DNA from: Jacaranda mimosifolia
Lineage: Eukaryota > Streptophyta > Magnoliopsida > Lamiales > Bignoniaceae
Length of the DNA stretch: 64,000 nt
Assembly (NCBI GenBank): GCA_018894105.1
Contig: CM032121.1
Location: 2,543,507 to 2,607,506 of the forward strand
Direction of reading: 5' to 3'
This document shows, in pieces, positions 46,701 through 59,845 of the stretch. The position numbers and the translations under genes were made by a program. Within the stretch, counting starts at the first letter, position 1. Each line of letters starts with the position of its first letter. A model generated the notes under the pieces. It did not search any database, had not been told where the DNA came from, and saw only the letters and a program-made list of their open reading frames with translations.

Positions 46701-48795
46701 CATATAAACTATTAGCATGTTCCCCGTGCGATGTACCAAAAATAATTTTAAAATTAAAATAATTTATTTTATAACAATATTTATTTTACTTCATGTGATT
46801 AAAACATGAATTGTAATTATTTTTAACATTTAACGAACGAAAACTTGTTACAGATTTAATAAAATAATATAAAATTTTCAATTAAAAATGCTATGTTTGA
46901 AGATAATTTATACTTAAATAAGTTATAGAATATCAAGAATTGTTAACTCTAAGTTTATAAATTATATAGAAATTTATAAATTGATAAAATAAGCAAAATA
47001 ATTAAGAAAATAAAAAGAGTGCATAATATTTTACTAAATACACTTTTAAAATTATATATATCAGTGTGTGTGTGTGTGTGTACTTACATTTTTTAACATG
47101 ATAAATAAGCAAATGATTCTTTTTTTTAAAAGATAAAGCTTTTTGTATGATTTCTTAATAATTTGGAAGTTATTGTTACATTTTCATGACACTTGAGAAT
47201 TTTAAATGTTAAATATTTTTTATTAGAGTAAATATATAACCTCTTGGTGCGTTATCTATGAAAATAACTTACATGGAGCTATTAATTATTTGATAACTAA
47301 TTCAATAAGTAGTTTGTAATATATAATTTTATAAGCTAAAATATCTCTTAATATTCTATATAACTCTGATAAGTAAAATTTATTTATTTTTATTTATATA
47401 TGCAGTTATTCTATTATTTTTGAAATTACTAATTAACATATATTATGTACATGAATAATGTAATAAGTAAATTTCTAATTTTCAATTCAAAATAAAATAT
47501 CAATCTCTCATAGGTTTCTTTTATAAGCATATAAAAATGTAGAAATAATTAAATGGATACATACTTCAGTCAAACTTTTTTGATCTCACATCATTAATTC
47601 ATGTAAAAATATTTTTTTGAATTATTTTAAGTAAAAATATTAAAATAAATATACGCTATATAATTATGAAATAGGGTGATTAAATATATTAAAAAAATAT
47701 AAATGATGTGATTGTTAATTATTTTAATTTTACTTTTAAAGTATATTTAATATAAGTTATGTAAAAGTTTTATATAGATTTTTATATATATATATACTTA
47801 AATTATAAATTGTCTAGAAAATAATTATTTAATTAAGAAATAAAACAATTTATTTGACCAAATGATTGAATTTTTTTATTTATTTAAGAATTTATTAAGT
47901 ATAAAAAGTTAATTGCTGTTTTGAAATAACTTAGTTAGATAAATTTTAAGTTTTTTTTGGATAAAAATATATAATTAAATTAAAAAAATCTAACTCTTTA
48001 AATAAAAAATAAGTTAATATTTATTAGAGCTCATATTTATTAGATATTTTCATTACTTCTTATATCCATTTAATTTTTTATAGTTAATATTATCAAAGTG
48101 AATATAAATTACTAAATATGAAATATTTCAATTGCAAAAAGTATTTACTTAGCAATGAAACTTTTATTTTTAGTTCTATATATATAATTCTTTATAAATA
48201 ATTTTTTTATTGAAGAGAAATAGAATAATTTTCTTATAAAAATATTATAATAAGTAAAGATTCAACCAATAGAAATAAACTTATCAAAGCACATGATATT
48301 ATATACAAAAACTAAAAAAATCTTTCTTATATGCACATAAATAGAAATGGGTAAATCAAGTGTTAATAAATTTAATGAATATTTTATAGAAAATATATAG
48401 TATTTCTTCATTCATTTGATAAAAAAATTAAATAATTCTAACAACTTAATAAATTTATAATATTTTTAAATATTTCATAACATCACATTATTCGAGGAAC
48501 ATTACTCAAATATGAATTATATATAATTTTTTTTATCTAAATATCTAAATAAATTGAGAGAGCTACAACTAAAATAATGGTAAAATAAAAATTCAATATC
48601 AAAGACATACAAATTCTTATATGAACATACAGAAATATTTGAAAATAATATTAAAAATAAATACATAAAACATAATTAATTGAAATAAAAATTATTGCAT
48701 GTTGATGTTTTAAGTAATATAAAAATTACAATCTTAAATTGGCTATAAGAGCTTTAATTTTAAATAAATATTGAGGAAATAATAAAGTAATAATG
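46701..48795. other. Very AT-rich intergenic DNA, nothing recognisable
   Basis: About 2.1 kb with no gene, no long inverted repeat and no match elsewhere in the window that I can see. A GT run lies at about 47064-47081, and a small GC-containing patch (gttccccgtgcgatgtacc) lies near 46720. Confidence 0.5.
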
Positions 48796-50285
48796 TGGCA
48801 CCCCATTTAGGATAATCTCTAAACTAATATGTTACCTGTTCAAACTTAAATCTTAACCTATAAATAATCAATAGGCCCATCAAAACTTTTCAAAACTTAT
48901 CAGAGACAGTAGCAGACTTCAACTTAATTAAACTTCCACAAAAGTACAATATACATGTCATCGATGATTCAATAACATTCAATATAATATATACATACTG
49001 CTGATATTTAATTTAGACCTAACATTTCTAAGTTATACAAAATGTCCAAGGGTACCCATAAGCATTTACAAACATCTTTTCTATTACAAAATGTGTTCGC
49101 CGATCCAAACCTGGAGTCCAAGCCCATCGCTCAGTCCTATTTGAGAAAATCAAAATAATACAGGAGGGTAAGCCCCAAGGACTTAGTGAGGGATAATCGT
49201 AATCATAAGCAATAGGGATATGTTGAGGAATAATCAACTTAACATATCATAATTTAACAGTCAAAACCAGAACATATCGGATACAAATAACAGTTTTAGC
49301 AAATAGGAATCTTTCCTTCCTTATTGCTCCATGAACAGTTTACGAACAATAAGATACAGTCAGAATAAATAAACCCGAGTCATACACAGTTCAATGGAAC
49401 AAACTTAACATGAATATCATAACAACCTTATTCCAATCGAGCAGACATATCCAAGTATGATAGCTTAACACACAATAGATGTCTAGGAGAATCCCTAGCA
49501 CATCACTGATGCCCAGGAGTATCTCTGGCACACTGCCGATACCTAGGAGAATTGAATCCCTAGCACATCACTGATGCCCAAGAGTATCCCTGGCACACCG
49601 CCGATACCTAGGAGTATCCCTAGCATATCGCTGATACCTAGGAGTATCCCTAGCATATCACTGACACCTAGGAGTTTCCTAGCGTGTTCCAGATACCCAA
49701 GCATTCCGCTAGGATTGACACTTGGCCCAAATATCTCCGTACATATAACAGATATCAATCAATCGGATTTGCCGATGAGTCAACAGTACAACGTATAACA
49801 ACCAAATATACCAATATGGCGAGTTATTAACTTACAGAATAGGTTCAAATAACTGAACAAGACCAAATGTATAACAGGCAGGATGAGTTCAAACTGATCA
49901 AGACAACATGTGTTCTTGGCGCCAGAATAGAAATACTAAATTCGTATAAGAACAAATTTCAGAAAACAACCCTCACAGTGGTATACCAATTAGTTAATAG
50001 ATAACAAGTAAGATTCTGAACAATTCACAGATTTCAATAAACAAGATACAATACATTACAGAAACTAGTCTAACCCACACAAGGGTTTAACACAATGCTA
50101 GATATGTGTAAGAAACTGCCAGATTAGCAAATCCTGACCTCCGTAACCCCCAAAAAACTGCAATCACCGACTACTGGTTCGTGGGATCCACTTCTTCATC
50201 ACCTAACCAAAAGATCAAATCCATGATCAAAATCCTTATTCAACCTTAAAATTACAATCATACAAATAATGGTCTAAAATCGATC
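48796..50285 (-). mobile_element. Inverted LTR-like fragment related to 7377-10089
   Basis: On the minus strand it carries ctcactaagtccttggggct, gactccagg, a ttttgtaatag-type string and ends near gggtgccaca (plus strand tgtggcacccc at 48796). It abuts the MITE at about 50286, having replaced that MITE's left end, so it marks the left edge of duplicated block 2. No coding region. Confidence 0.55.
49478..49713 (+). repeat. 30-bp tandem repeat, about eight copies, inside the LTR-like fragment
   Basis: Unit gatacctaggagtatcccta followed by gcatatcact; one copy has a 5-bp insertion. The 30-bp period keeps frames open on both strands, which gives artificial ORFs of repeated ISDMLGILLG / PRSIPSISLI type. 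Confidence 0.85.
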
Positions 50286-50570
50286 TTAATCAGCTAAATC
50301 ATACATAAATTATTGGAGAATGTGAAAGTTTTTTTAGTATGTTTGTTTATGTTTTGGGTGAGACGTTTTTTATATATCAGTCAAATCAATATTTTTTTGT
50401 TGGGTTATTGGGATGAAAATATAATTGAGTGATTATTTTAATATTAGAATAATAATAAAATGTATATGATATAAATATATATATATATATACATATATTG
50501 AAAAAAGTATGTTTAAAAAAAAAAAAAGAATATATTTAATTATATTTTTTCAAAACAATGTTGCTCCGAT

Positions 50571-51739
50571 AAATAGCCACATCTATCCCGCTTAGAGATG
50601 ATTAGTGACAATTATTGATGGGCAAGTGGTAATTTCATCTGAGATTGAGGTCCATATATCTCAATGCCAAGTGCGTGGGACAAAAACTATCACGTGACTT
50701 TTCTTCTCCAAAAATCCCCATGTCTCTTGCGAGACTGAAAAATCAAACTTGTTAAGTGATAAACATATAACTAAGTCCAATCTTATAATGATTTTCTTCC
50801 AAAAACAAAGAAGAAAAACCTTGCATTAATTGACATACTATAGTTTATTTTCTTAATTGAAAATTTTAATGTATTTCCATGTTAAAAAAAATATAAATAT
50901 ATTTATATCTGGTATGAAAATATCAAATGATATGAATTACATAATGTAAGTAATGAAATTAACACGATCCGGAGTTAACATGATTTTTATATTTCCACAA
51001 AATTGTAAAATGCATGCATGTGACATATATTTATATTATTAAATAAATAATATAATAAAATATTTAAAATATTTTAGGAGAAAATTGTTTGTTTGGTTGT
51101 GATTTGAAAAATGTCACATTAGTAATTTTTTTTGTTGGATTGATAGGGTTAAATTGATCTTTTAAAATTATCTATGTATGTGTATGCATACATTGGATAG
51201 GGGAGACAAAAAATGAGAGTGCTAAACATTGAAAAATGGGTAGAAAATGAATTGAAAAGATATTTTATGCATTTTTAAGTGTATTTTAGGAGTGGGGTAA
51301 AAAATGTATAATATTTATTTATTTATATTATGAGAGTTGGAAAATAAATTGAGAATATATAAACAAACATAGGGAAACAAATTCAAAAAAATATATCACC
51401 ATTTCTTTTCCTTCTTTTTTTTTAAGAAAAGGAAAAAGAAAAAGAAAAGGAATAGCCAAGCGAGGTCTAATCACGTGGGCCACTTGATTTCTACCGACTC
51501 TAATCCATCAAAAATATTTCAAACGATACATGTGCAATCACCAATTCACCAAGTCCAAATGCCCCATCCATACAATTTCTGACAAATATCTCTGTACTTT
51601 ATTTGGTACATTTTCCACCAATTTTAGCGCTTTGGTTTTTTCCCCCTCACATGTAAAGTGTTATATATCGTTGAGCTAAAAGTCCACTCATTTTGCTTCA
51701 CTGGAAGGCAGATCAGCCAAAAAGTTGTATCCAATCCCA
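50571..51739. other. Upstream region of PLAT relic P2
   Basis: Aligns with 23101-24298. Distal G-box at 50691-50696 and an intact CACGTGGGCCAC at 51472-51483, 268 bp before the ATG. Confidence 0.6.
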
Positions 51740-51805
51740 ATGGCAGTCATCCGCGTCTTCTTCCATCTCCTCAACCTTGCCTCCATCTTCGCCATCTGCA
51801 GATCT
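51740..51805 (+). pseudogene. PLAT relic P2: intact exon 1 and splice donor, no exon 2
   Basis: Exon 1 is open for 22 codons (MAVIRVFFHLLNLASIFAIC RS) and is followed by gtaagtatctcttta, but after about 22 intron bases the sequence switches to an antisense TTL fragment and then to the start of unit D. PLAT exon 2 is missing. The promoter motifs are intact, so it may still be transcribed through its exon into the TTL fragment; that is speculation. Confidence 0.85.
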
Positions 51806-51828
51806 GTAAGTATCTCTTTATTCAATCT

Positions 51829-52113
51829 ATAAGAAGAGCGGATGTGAAGTGCAGCGTTGCAGTCCTCTATTGCTTTTTCGTACTGGCCAAGTTTTGACTG
51901 GCAGGCAGCTCTGTTGCCCAACAAGACCGCGTTATAAGGGTCATGGCCGAGCCCTTCTCCATATGCGATACATGCCTTGGAATATCTTGCTAACTTAAAC
52001 AGCTCGTTGCCATTTGATCTGGCTATTGCCACAGCCTTCTTTCTCTTCACCACCATGTTTGCTTCCTTGTTGTTGGGGTCAAGTCTAGATGCCCGTTGAG
52101 CTGATGCCACAGC
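51829..52113 (-). pseudogene. TTL: Fragment of a TTL-type TPR protein gene (in relic P2)
   Basis: Minus-strand translation is uninterrupted for about 95 codons: RASRLDPNNKEANMVVKRKK, then NGNELFKLARYSKACIAYGE, then DPYNAVLLGNRAACQSKLGQ and EKAIEDCNAALHIRSSY. It belongs to the TPR region of plant TTL proteins. No start codon of its own, no thioredoxin-like domain and no neighbouring TTL exon are present. The same frame stays open into antisense PLAT intron, exon 1 and leader, making a 148-codon chimeric ORF (52134 to 51688) whose first residues come from the unit boundary sequence. I regard it as a captured exon, not a gene. Confidence 0.85.
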
Positions 52114-54871
52114 ATAATTTTGGATTTGGTTCAATCAAACTTGACTGGGTTGATGAAAGTGCCTAGTAAATTAAGTTATTTTAACAACATATTATAACTT
52201 CTTAAGTAACATTATAGTGTAAATACTCCCAATTACTCATTTTTCTCTCTCAGAACTCGCCTAACTCGCATACTAATATGAACATTGGTGTTCTACTTGA
52301 ACAACTTTTAATGACACTAATTTGTCTTTGTAATTTCATGATTTTTCTTTTTTTTTTCTTTTTTTATATTGTAATTTCATGATCTTGATATAAGTTTTGA
52401 ATTGATTTGACCCATTAAAAATCAATCCAACCCAACTTAAATTGTTCCTAGCTAATGAGTTTGGGGTTTGGACAACTTAAATCACATTTGATGATTAAAA
52501 GGGTATTTGACTAAATTTATTTAAAATGTCTTATAAGTTTCTACATCTTATAAAATGTCCGTAGAGTTTATAAGATGTTAAATCTTTTTCTAAAAAGTAA
52601 ATTCCTAAATTATTTAGATAAAATAAGACTTTAAAGTATATAAGATATTAGTAATTGTAATTTTATAATTAACATAGTTAAAATTAACAGAGCTTGTTAA
52701 AATCTTAAAAATAATTTAGGAACTCCTTACTTTTTAAAAAAAAATTTAGAAGTTCCTGACATCTTATTTTCGTAGATTATGAGCTATTTTTTAAAAATAA
52801 TTACGCAACATTTTTTCAAATCTTATAAGCTTTTAAATATCTTATAAGATATTTTGAGAAGCTTATAGCTCAACCAAACTCCCTGTAAAATCTAGATCTT
52901 TCCTCTAATCCAAACAAGACAATAGCAAGCTTAGAAATAAATTATGTATGAAATTGCATCATTTTTGCCTATTTCCACACCTAAACCCACCCTTAGTTGG
53001 TCTTCTTGTAAAATGACAAATGGAGCGTAGAATGCTCCTTTTCTTTTATCCACATCATTTCTGACAATATAATTTCTTACACTACATTTGATTTAAGAAT
53101 TTTGATGAGAAAAGAATAATGTTAAGGGAAAAAAAATGTAAAATCAGAAAAATATAAAATCTCAATTTTATTTAGTTGTTAAAGAAAAAAATTGGAAGAA
53201 GATGGGTGATAAATGTCTTTAGAGATGGGGGGTTAAAATAGGATTTTCCCCCATTTTCCTTCCCATTTTCTGAGGAAAATTCATTTTCTTCCAATATATT
53301 ATATTTTCTTCTAAGTTTTCTTTTCTATAGTATTTCTTTTACCAATCAAACAATGCAAAATATTTTTCATTGTATTTTCTTTTTTTTTTTCTCATCAAAA
53401 TCTTTGAAACAAACATACTGTTAAAGTATTTTTCTCAATTAAAACAATGATGTAATGTCATAACTGAGCTTTGTTACTATATTGAATGGTAAAATTATAA
53501 AAATACACACACAAAAAAAAACTTATCTATTTTTTCAAATTTATATTTAAGACTTGGTCATAACATTATCATTGAATAATAAACATGGAAAAATAAGTGG
53601 CCTCATCTACCCTGCAGCGGAGAATAGTACATCTACCAATGCTACAGTAATTTATGGGTAAGTGGTAACTTCACCTAAAATTGAAGTACATATCAATAAT
53701 GTACATTGGATGCCACGAGTGTGCGGGACCCAAAAAATAGAAAAACACTTTCACGTGAGTTTTTTCACCAATAATGCTCTTGTCCTTTTTAACATAATTG
53801 ATGGTGCACGAACATGAATTTAGGTTTTTATTTATTTATTTATTTATAAATCAATAAAATGGTAGAATTGTTTTTGGGATTGTGCCTACGTAGAATTAGT
53901 GCTTGATTAAAAAAATAATTGTATAGATATTTTTTATTATAATAATTAATTTTTTTATTAATTTAATTCTTATTGGACTTGAGTCCATTTAAATTATAAA
54001 GCTCATTTTGAATGAATTTTCTTTTCATTTAATTAATTTGATTTTCTTTTATTTTTACGTTTAGCCCTTAAAGTCTTAATTTTATTATATTAATAATAAA
54101 TCACAAACTAAGATGCAATATAGCAATGATTTTGTATCAAAGGAAAACCAAAAATAAGAATCTTGCATCAACTGACATACTACAATTTTCTTTTTTTCTT
54201 TTAAATTACAAAAAGTAATTTATCTCAACGTTTAAAAATTTTGTATATGTCTCTAATGTGAAAAAATTAAATAATAAGAATTATGTTACACATGCAATAA
54301 AATTTATAGGATGCTGATTTGACATAATTTCTATATTTTCAATACAAAATTGTAGTTCATATATGCATAATATTTATGAATAAAATATAAATTAAAATAA
54401 AAATAAAAAATATAACAAGACAATACCAATTACCAGTCAGAACAAAAATGGATACCCAACCAATTAAAAAAAATACTGATTCTTGAGATCCCAAATATAA
54501 TTATTTTGAAATTATTGAACAAAAAAATATCCCAAATGCAAACAAACTTTTTTAGAAGAAAATTCAACATTTGTTCTGCTAGAAAAATGAAAAGAAGAAA
54601 ATAGCCAAATCAGTTGTAATCACGTGGGCCACTAGATTACTACCAACTCTAATTTATTAGGTAAAAAGGGAAAAAGGAAAATAAACCAATCAAGAAACAA
54701 GACAATTTCTGACAAAAATCTTTATACTTTATTTGGTACAATTTCCATCAATTTTGTCGCTTTATTTTTTTTTTTCCTCACATGTAAAGTATTATAATAT
54801 GTTGAGCTAAAAGTCCAGCTCAGTTTGCATTACAGGAAAGCAGATCAAGAAAAAAGCTGTATGCAATAACA
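52114..54871. other. Upstream region of PLAT copy D
   Basis: Aligns with 25099-27958 of unit B. Contains the cttataag MITE (52500-52885), the palindromic MITE (53083-53415), distal G-box (53752-53757) and proximal motif (54621-54632). Confidence 0.65.
54621..54632 (+). promoter_or_regulatory. Composite G-box / TCP-like motif CACGTGGGCCAC, 251 bp upstream of copy D
   Basis: Identical to the motif in front of B; followed by the conserved actagattactaccaactct. Confidence 0.5.
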
Positions 54872-55531
54872 ATGGCAGTCAACCGCCTCTTCTTCCATCT
54901 CCTCATCCTTGCCTCCATTTTCGTCGTCTGCATATCTGTAAGTATCTCTTTTTTCAACCACATCTCATAACTATCAAATTCAAATCTCATACACTAGGAT
55001 GTTGATCCATTTAAGTTTTGTGCATATTTCTGAAGTTTTTGTGCTCAAAATGTGGAAAAAATACAGGATGATGCGGATTGTGTTTACACGGTATATGTGA
55101 AGACGGGCTCAATCATAAAGGGAGGGACGGACGCTAACATCACCTTAAGTCTGTATGGTGCAAATGGTTATGGAATTAGGATCAACAATCTGGTGTCATG
55201 GGGCGGGATTATGGGCCCGGGACACGACTACTTCGAGAGGGGAAACATTGATATATTCAGCGGACGAGGGCCGTGTTTGAAAGAGTCTATTTGTAAGATG
55301 AACCTCACATCTGATGGAACGGGTTCGCATCCCGGATGGTATTGTGACTATGTCGAGGTGACCACCACTGGGCTCGACAAGAAGTGCTCTCAGATACATT
55401 TCAAGGTGGATCAATGGCTAGCCACAGATGCGCCGCCGTATGATCTCACTGTCATCAGGAACTATTGTTCGCGCGATGGCAAAAAGCCTGTGATGCACGG
55501 TTCGGATTTGTCTGTGGTTTCTGTGATGTAG
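54872..55531 (+). CDS. PLAT/LH2 domain stress protein, copy D
   Basis: Exons 54872-54937 and 55067-55531, intron 129 bp (shortened by an internal deletion relative to B), 176 residues. Signal peptide MAVNRLFFHLLILASIFVVC IS. The PLAT domain has every family landmark: CVYTVYVKTGSIIKGGTDAN, VSWGGIMGPGHDYFERGN, IDIFSGRGPC, CKMNLTSDGTG, GWYCDYVEVTTTG, CSQIHFKVDQWLATDAPPY and VIRNYC. All six mature cysteines are present, and sequons lie at NIT and NLT. By homology to Arabidopsis PLAT1 it should be a secretory-pathway protein of the abiotic stress response. It is the copy nearest to consensus and, with both G-boxes and a TATA-like tattataata (about 54791) in place, the best candidate for the functional family member. 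AATAAA at 55718-55723. Confidence 0.92.
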
Positions 55532-55677
55532 TAGTTCCTTCGGATCTATTTGGGTCGGAGATCCGGCCCATCTATTTGCGGGCTTTTAGCTTTTTTCCTT
55601 TGAACCTTCTACAGTGTGATTCCATGTAGTGTGAATGTTGTAGATCAAGACGACCAAATAAATGGAGAAGTACTGTA

Positions 55678-55702
55678 ATGCCCTTTTTAACAAAAAGGGC
55701 AT
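55678..55702 (+). other. 3'UTR hairpin, copy D, inverted relative to A-C
   Basis: The 25-bp sequence is the exact reverse complement of the hairpin in A, B and C: the loop reads aac in place of gtt while flanks stay in the same orientation. Confidence 0.85.
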
Positions 55703-55723
55703 CATCATGTTTCAATGAATAAA

Positions 55724-58700
55724 ATGGACTTATCTTATTTCCTCTATTTTATTTTTCTTGAAGTAGCTTCCTTTTCTTTTTCTTTTTTTTTCCCCCTTTT
55801 TTTGGATTTATTGAATTCAAATATCATTTGTTTGTTAGTACAAATTGAGATAATGGCTCCTCCATTGAATTTTACTTTCAATGCTATAATGATTAAAATA
55901 TGATTAACAAATTTATTATACTATTTGACATTAAAAATTGAACTGTTAACTTGTCATTACAATCTCCCTTAATCCCGTTTGGATATTTGATATGTAATAT
56001 TAAGCTTAAAAATTACATATTTGCTCTTTCAAAAATAAATATTTAGGGATAGGGGATTTTTCTGGTAGTATCTAAGGACATATTTGTAATATATTCAATA
56101 ATTCAAAGGTAAAGATGATATTATAAAGAGGAGATAATAAAATTGAGGAGTGCGGTTACACAATCACACCCCGACAATTGAGATTGCAATATACCTTCAT
56201 TAACGTTGCAGTGATAGGCTTAGGAAAAATTTCAAGCAAACCCGCATTCCCTATGGTGGACATCAAAAAGGTTATTATCCCACATTAACGAGTAAGGACC
56301 TCAATCTCAGACTATTACCAAGCACAAAAAGCCTCCCATAGAGATTGAAAAATGCTGTTTTACATATGTTAAATTGATGTCATGTAACAATACTGTGTTG
56401 TACTAACAAGATATACTTTTGTCCTTAACATGGAAACACACGTGTTTCGTATTAGACTGTAAGAATAGTATTATGTCAGGTAGACTTTACTTTTTAATAA
56501 TTGTTATGTAATTTTACATATGTATACACATGTTTCAAATCAAACTATAAAAATAATACCATGTCGGTAGTAAAATCTACGTTGTACTAACATGGTATAG
56601 TGTTTACACTTATGAAATTGTACCTATTTCACATTTAATTGTGAAAATCATCATGTCATGACGACAATAAAATTTAAATTGTACTAACATGATATAATTT
56701 TTACTCCCAGTAAGAAACTACACGTTTCACATTACATCAATAGTAAGATCTACAATGTTGCTACCATGTCATATATTTACCTTTAGTATGAAACTAGATG
56801 CATTTCTTATCAGATTGTTAGAATGGTCTCATGTCTTTAATCAAATTTATAGTGTATTAATATGATATACTTTTATATTTAGTGTAAAACTACATGTGTT
56901 TAATATTAAATTGTAAAAATAATATCATATTAGTAATGGAACTTACATTATACCAATATGGTATAATGTTTATGGCTCATACAAAATTTCATCTATCCAT
57001 TATTATTATTATCGGACAAGCAACTATTCAATTTTTTTGTACTTACATATGTCAATTTCAATGTAATTTCCTAAAGTTCATAGTTATAGTTGACTTTTGT
57101 TGGCAGGTACGCTGCCTTTTTACAAACAAATGAAGAGTAAATAAAGGGTCAGCTTACTTCATTTTCTACTTTCTTGCCCTCCACAAGAGGCAGGTCAGTA
57201 TGCAAGAAAATAGGATCATAATGGATTTGATTCATCTTAGATTTGTTTGCTTCGACCTCAAGTTCATTAATTCATGTCATAATGAATATGAATATTACTA
57301 TAAATATTTTTATATTTACCAACTTTTGGCAAAATTAAATGATATATATTTGAATTCGAATTTATCCTACACTTATAATTGGAGGATGAAGTCTGAATGT
57401 AGGATTCTGTTTCTCATCCTCATGTCGAGATGTCTTTTTTTAAGGACAAAATCCCCTGTTAAATACGTGGCCATGTGGCAATTCCTCAAAATAATTGAAG
57501 TTTTATATCTAGTTACATATCTAGTCATAATCAATTGTTGTTGTTTATGAGAATGCTGCTGTGTGCCTCTTTGTATGCATCTCGATTGAAAGATTATGAT
57601 GATACATGATCTTGTCCCACATTGAAGAATTGAGAGGAATGAGATTTAAATATAGAAACCTTTCTCTCACCTCCCTTCAAGGCACATGTTCAAAACAAAA
57701 AATATCTCTTCAAATATGTGATGGTGAGACAATATTATCAAACGGCTGAATTTCTATATTTAGTGATGAGTTTGATCGTTATTAAATTATAGAATATTAA
57801 ATTTAATTTCTAACCATTATAAAAAAACAAATGAATGTGTAAGAACTTTAGGGCAGAAAATTCATTTACCATTTCATTGTAATCTTCTATTATTTCTTCC
57901 CTTCAATTTTGTCAAAATTAGTCTTTGAGATTTTTCCAACCATGTTGTTTTTAAAATAGTTATGCTAATTATATTAGCAATGCTTGATAATGGGCCGAGC
58001 TGGGTGGGCAAGGCCCAACAATATATTTGCATTGGCAAGGTGGGCCGAGGCCCAACAAGTATAGGTATTTAAGGGTTGTTGATGAGCTTATCCTATCCAT
58101 ATTAATAAGCACAGCAAAAGACTTTAAGGCCTAGAAGAAGGAAATGAGAAATTGACATTTTATTTCTAAATTCAACATTCAATTTTTAGGCACAATATAA
58201 GCATATAACTAATTAACTCAATTGTTTCGATTAGTTGCCCATTTTATCTGAGGTTAATAGTTTAGCCCGATATTTTAGATTTCATTATTTTGTAAAATTT
58301 AATGTATGTTATATATTATGTGGGCTTGGTGATATTTTAGTTGAATCAAGTGCAATCATGATTGTTAAATTAAAAGAAGATGGGTGGATCAAGTGGGTAA
58401 ACCATAAACCCTAAAACCATCCACTCCTCTTTGATAACATGATGAGAAGTGGATCGAATGCACTCTAAGCCCACCTCCTGAATTCGGGCGACGGCATATT
58501 CCTATGACTTCAAGTGTATGCTTTAGACCCAATTTTCAACACTCAAGTCTAGCTTGAACTTTAAAACCTCGCCCTAGGAATATACAAGAGATCAATAATT
58601 ATTTATTCATTTTAACTATTTTACTTCATCTTAATTCTTTTTCTATAATTTATTCTATGAAATTCAAGTAAGTATATTGAAATTATTAAAAATTCAAATG

Positions 58701-58906
58701 TTAAAAAAATTAAATGAATATATTATTTACATCACAAGTTAAAAATTTTAGCACAATGCATATAAACCAATTTTAAAGTCATACTAAAAGTGGCAATTTT
58801 AAGTATAATAAAATAATGAAGCCAAGGTTTACACCACTTTTTTTCAAAATTAACTTTTCAAGTCGAGTAGTTTGTGGCTCAATAGTTTAATTCTCTTAGA
58901 ACTAGT
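55724..58906. other. 3' flank of unit D
   Basis: No gene. Matches unit B without the hAT insertion (empty site 56109-56116). Diverged 100-bp repeat 56390-56980, USE-like motif near 57614, gggcc-rich block near 57990-58140. Confidence 0.6.
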
Positions 58907-59155
58907 TTGGTTGGAATGATAAGGTGAGATATAGTTATATCTCATTATCATTCGTTTGGTTGGAGTGATAATAAATACTCAAGTCTGCATAAATACTAAA
59001 AGCCCATATTTATATGTGTAATTTTCATTATAAATTAACCTACCACCCCCCTTCGGTACCAACCAAACTATATCATAATGATAAAAAAAATTACACAAAT
59101 TATTACATGATAAATAATTATAAAATAACTTAAAAATTCAATAAAACTAACCCTT
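58907..59155. mobile_element. MITE with 'actagtttggttgg' termini, unit D
   Basis: Orthologous to 33632-33895, with a small internal deletion (the toggtttatttatc-equivalent stretch before accaaccaaac is missing). Confidence 0.5.
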
Positions 59156-59545
59156 ATATAACATAGGAAGTCAGGATTTGAACTTTAATGAACTCTTAAT
59201 ACGTGTATATTTAAATTTATAAAAAAAGAAATCAACTTTTCAGATTGGCTGAAATTTATAACTTGAAAGTACCAATCATATCAATTTAATAAATTCTTGA
59301 TAGGTCTGTGTGTAACAGGGAAAAACCAAAAAAACGTGGCAAATAATTAATTCAACCCACCAACCTTATCCACACGTTCCGGCTACGGGTCATTTTGCAA
59401 GCCTCACGTTTTTTGATGGATATGTTGTGACACTCAAGTTTATATAAAATTATTGAGATATTTATGATTGGATAAGGTACATTGAACTCTACTCTGAAAA
59501 ATGCCTCCTGATGAATATGGTTGAAAAATCCTACTGCTCACTGGG

Positions 59546-59845
59546 TCCGTTTGGTTTCTTTTTCAAAGTTGATTTTCACGTGTTCTATTATTTTAAAAAT
59601 AAATACTTTTTATATATTTTCAAATAATATTAATTTAATTTTTATTTTCAAAATATATTTTTTCTCAATACCATATATATCTTCTTTTTCTATTTTATTA
59701 TTTATATAATAAATAATCATTACTTCTCTAATAATCAATCCAAATGCAAACTCATCTTTAACTCATTTCTACTAACTACTTTTTAATATTTTAAAAATAA
59801 TGGAAATAAAAATTAAAAATGAATACAAAACCAAACAGGCCCTTA
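59546..59845. mobile_element. 'gtccgtttggtttc' MITE upstream of unit E
   Basis: Orthologous to 34283-34605, about 25 bp shorter in the middle. Confidence 0.65.

Noticed and set aside
49478..49713. CRISPR-like array
   Set aside because: Direct tandem repeat without spacers, in a plant genome; no cas genes.
49543..49798. Repetitive ORFs on both strands (ISDMLGILLG / PRSIPSISLI)
   Set aside because: Artefact of the 30-bp tandem array in an LTR-like fragment.
51688..52134. A functional 148-residue TPR protein
   Set aside because: Only about 95 codons match the TTL family; the rest is antisense PLAT exon, intron and leader, the start codon is in unit-boundary sequence, and the P1 copy has an internal stop.
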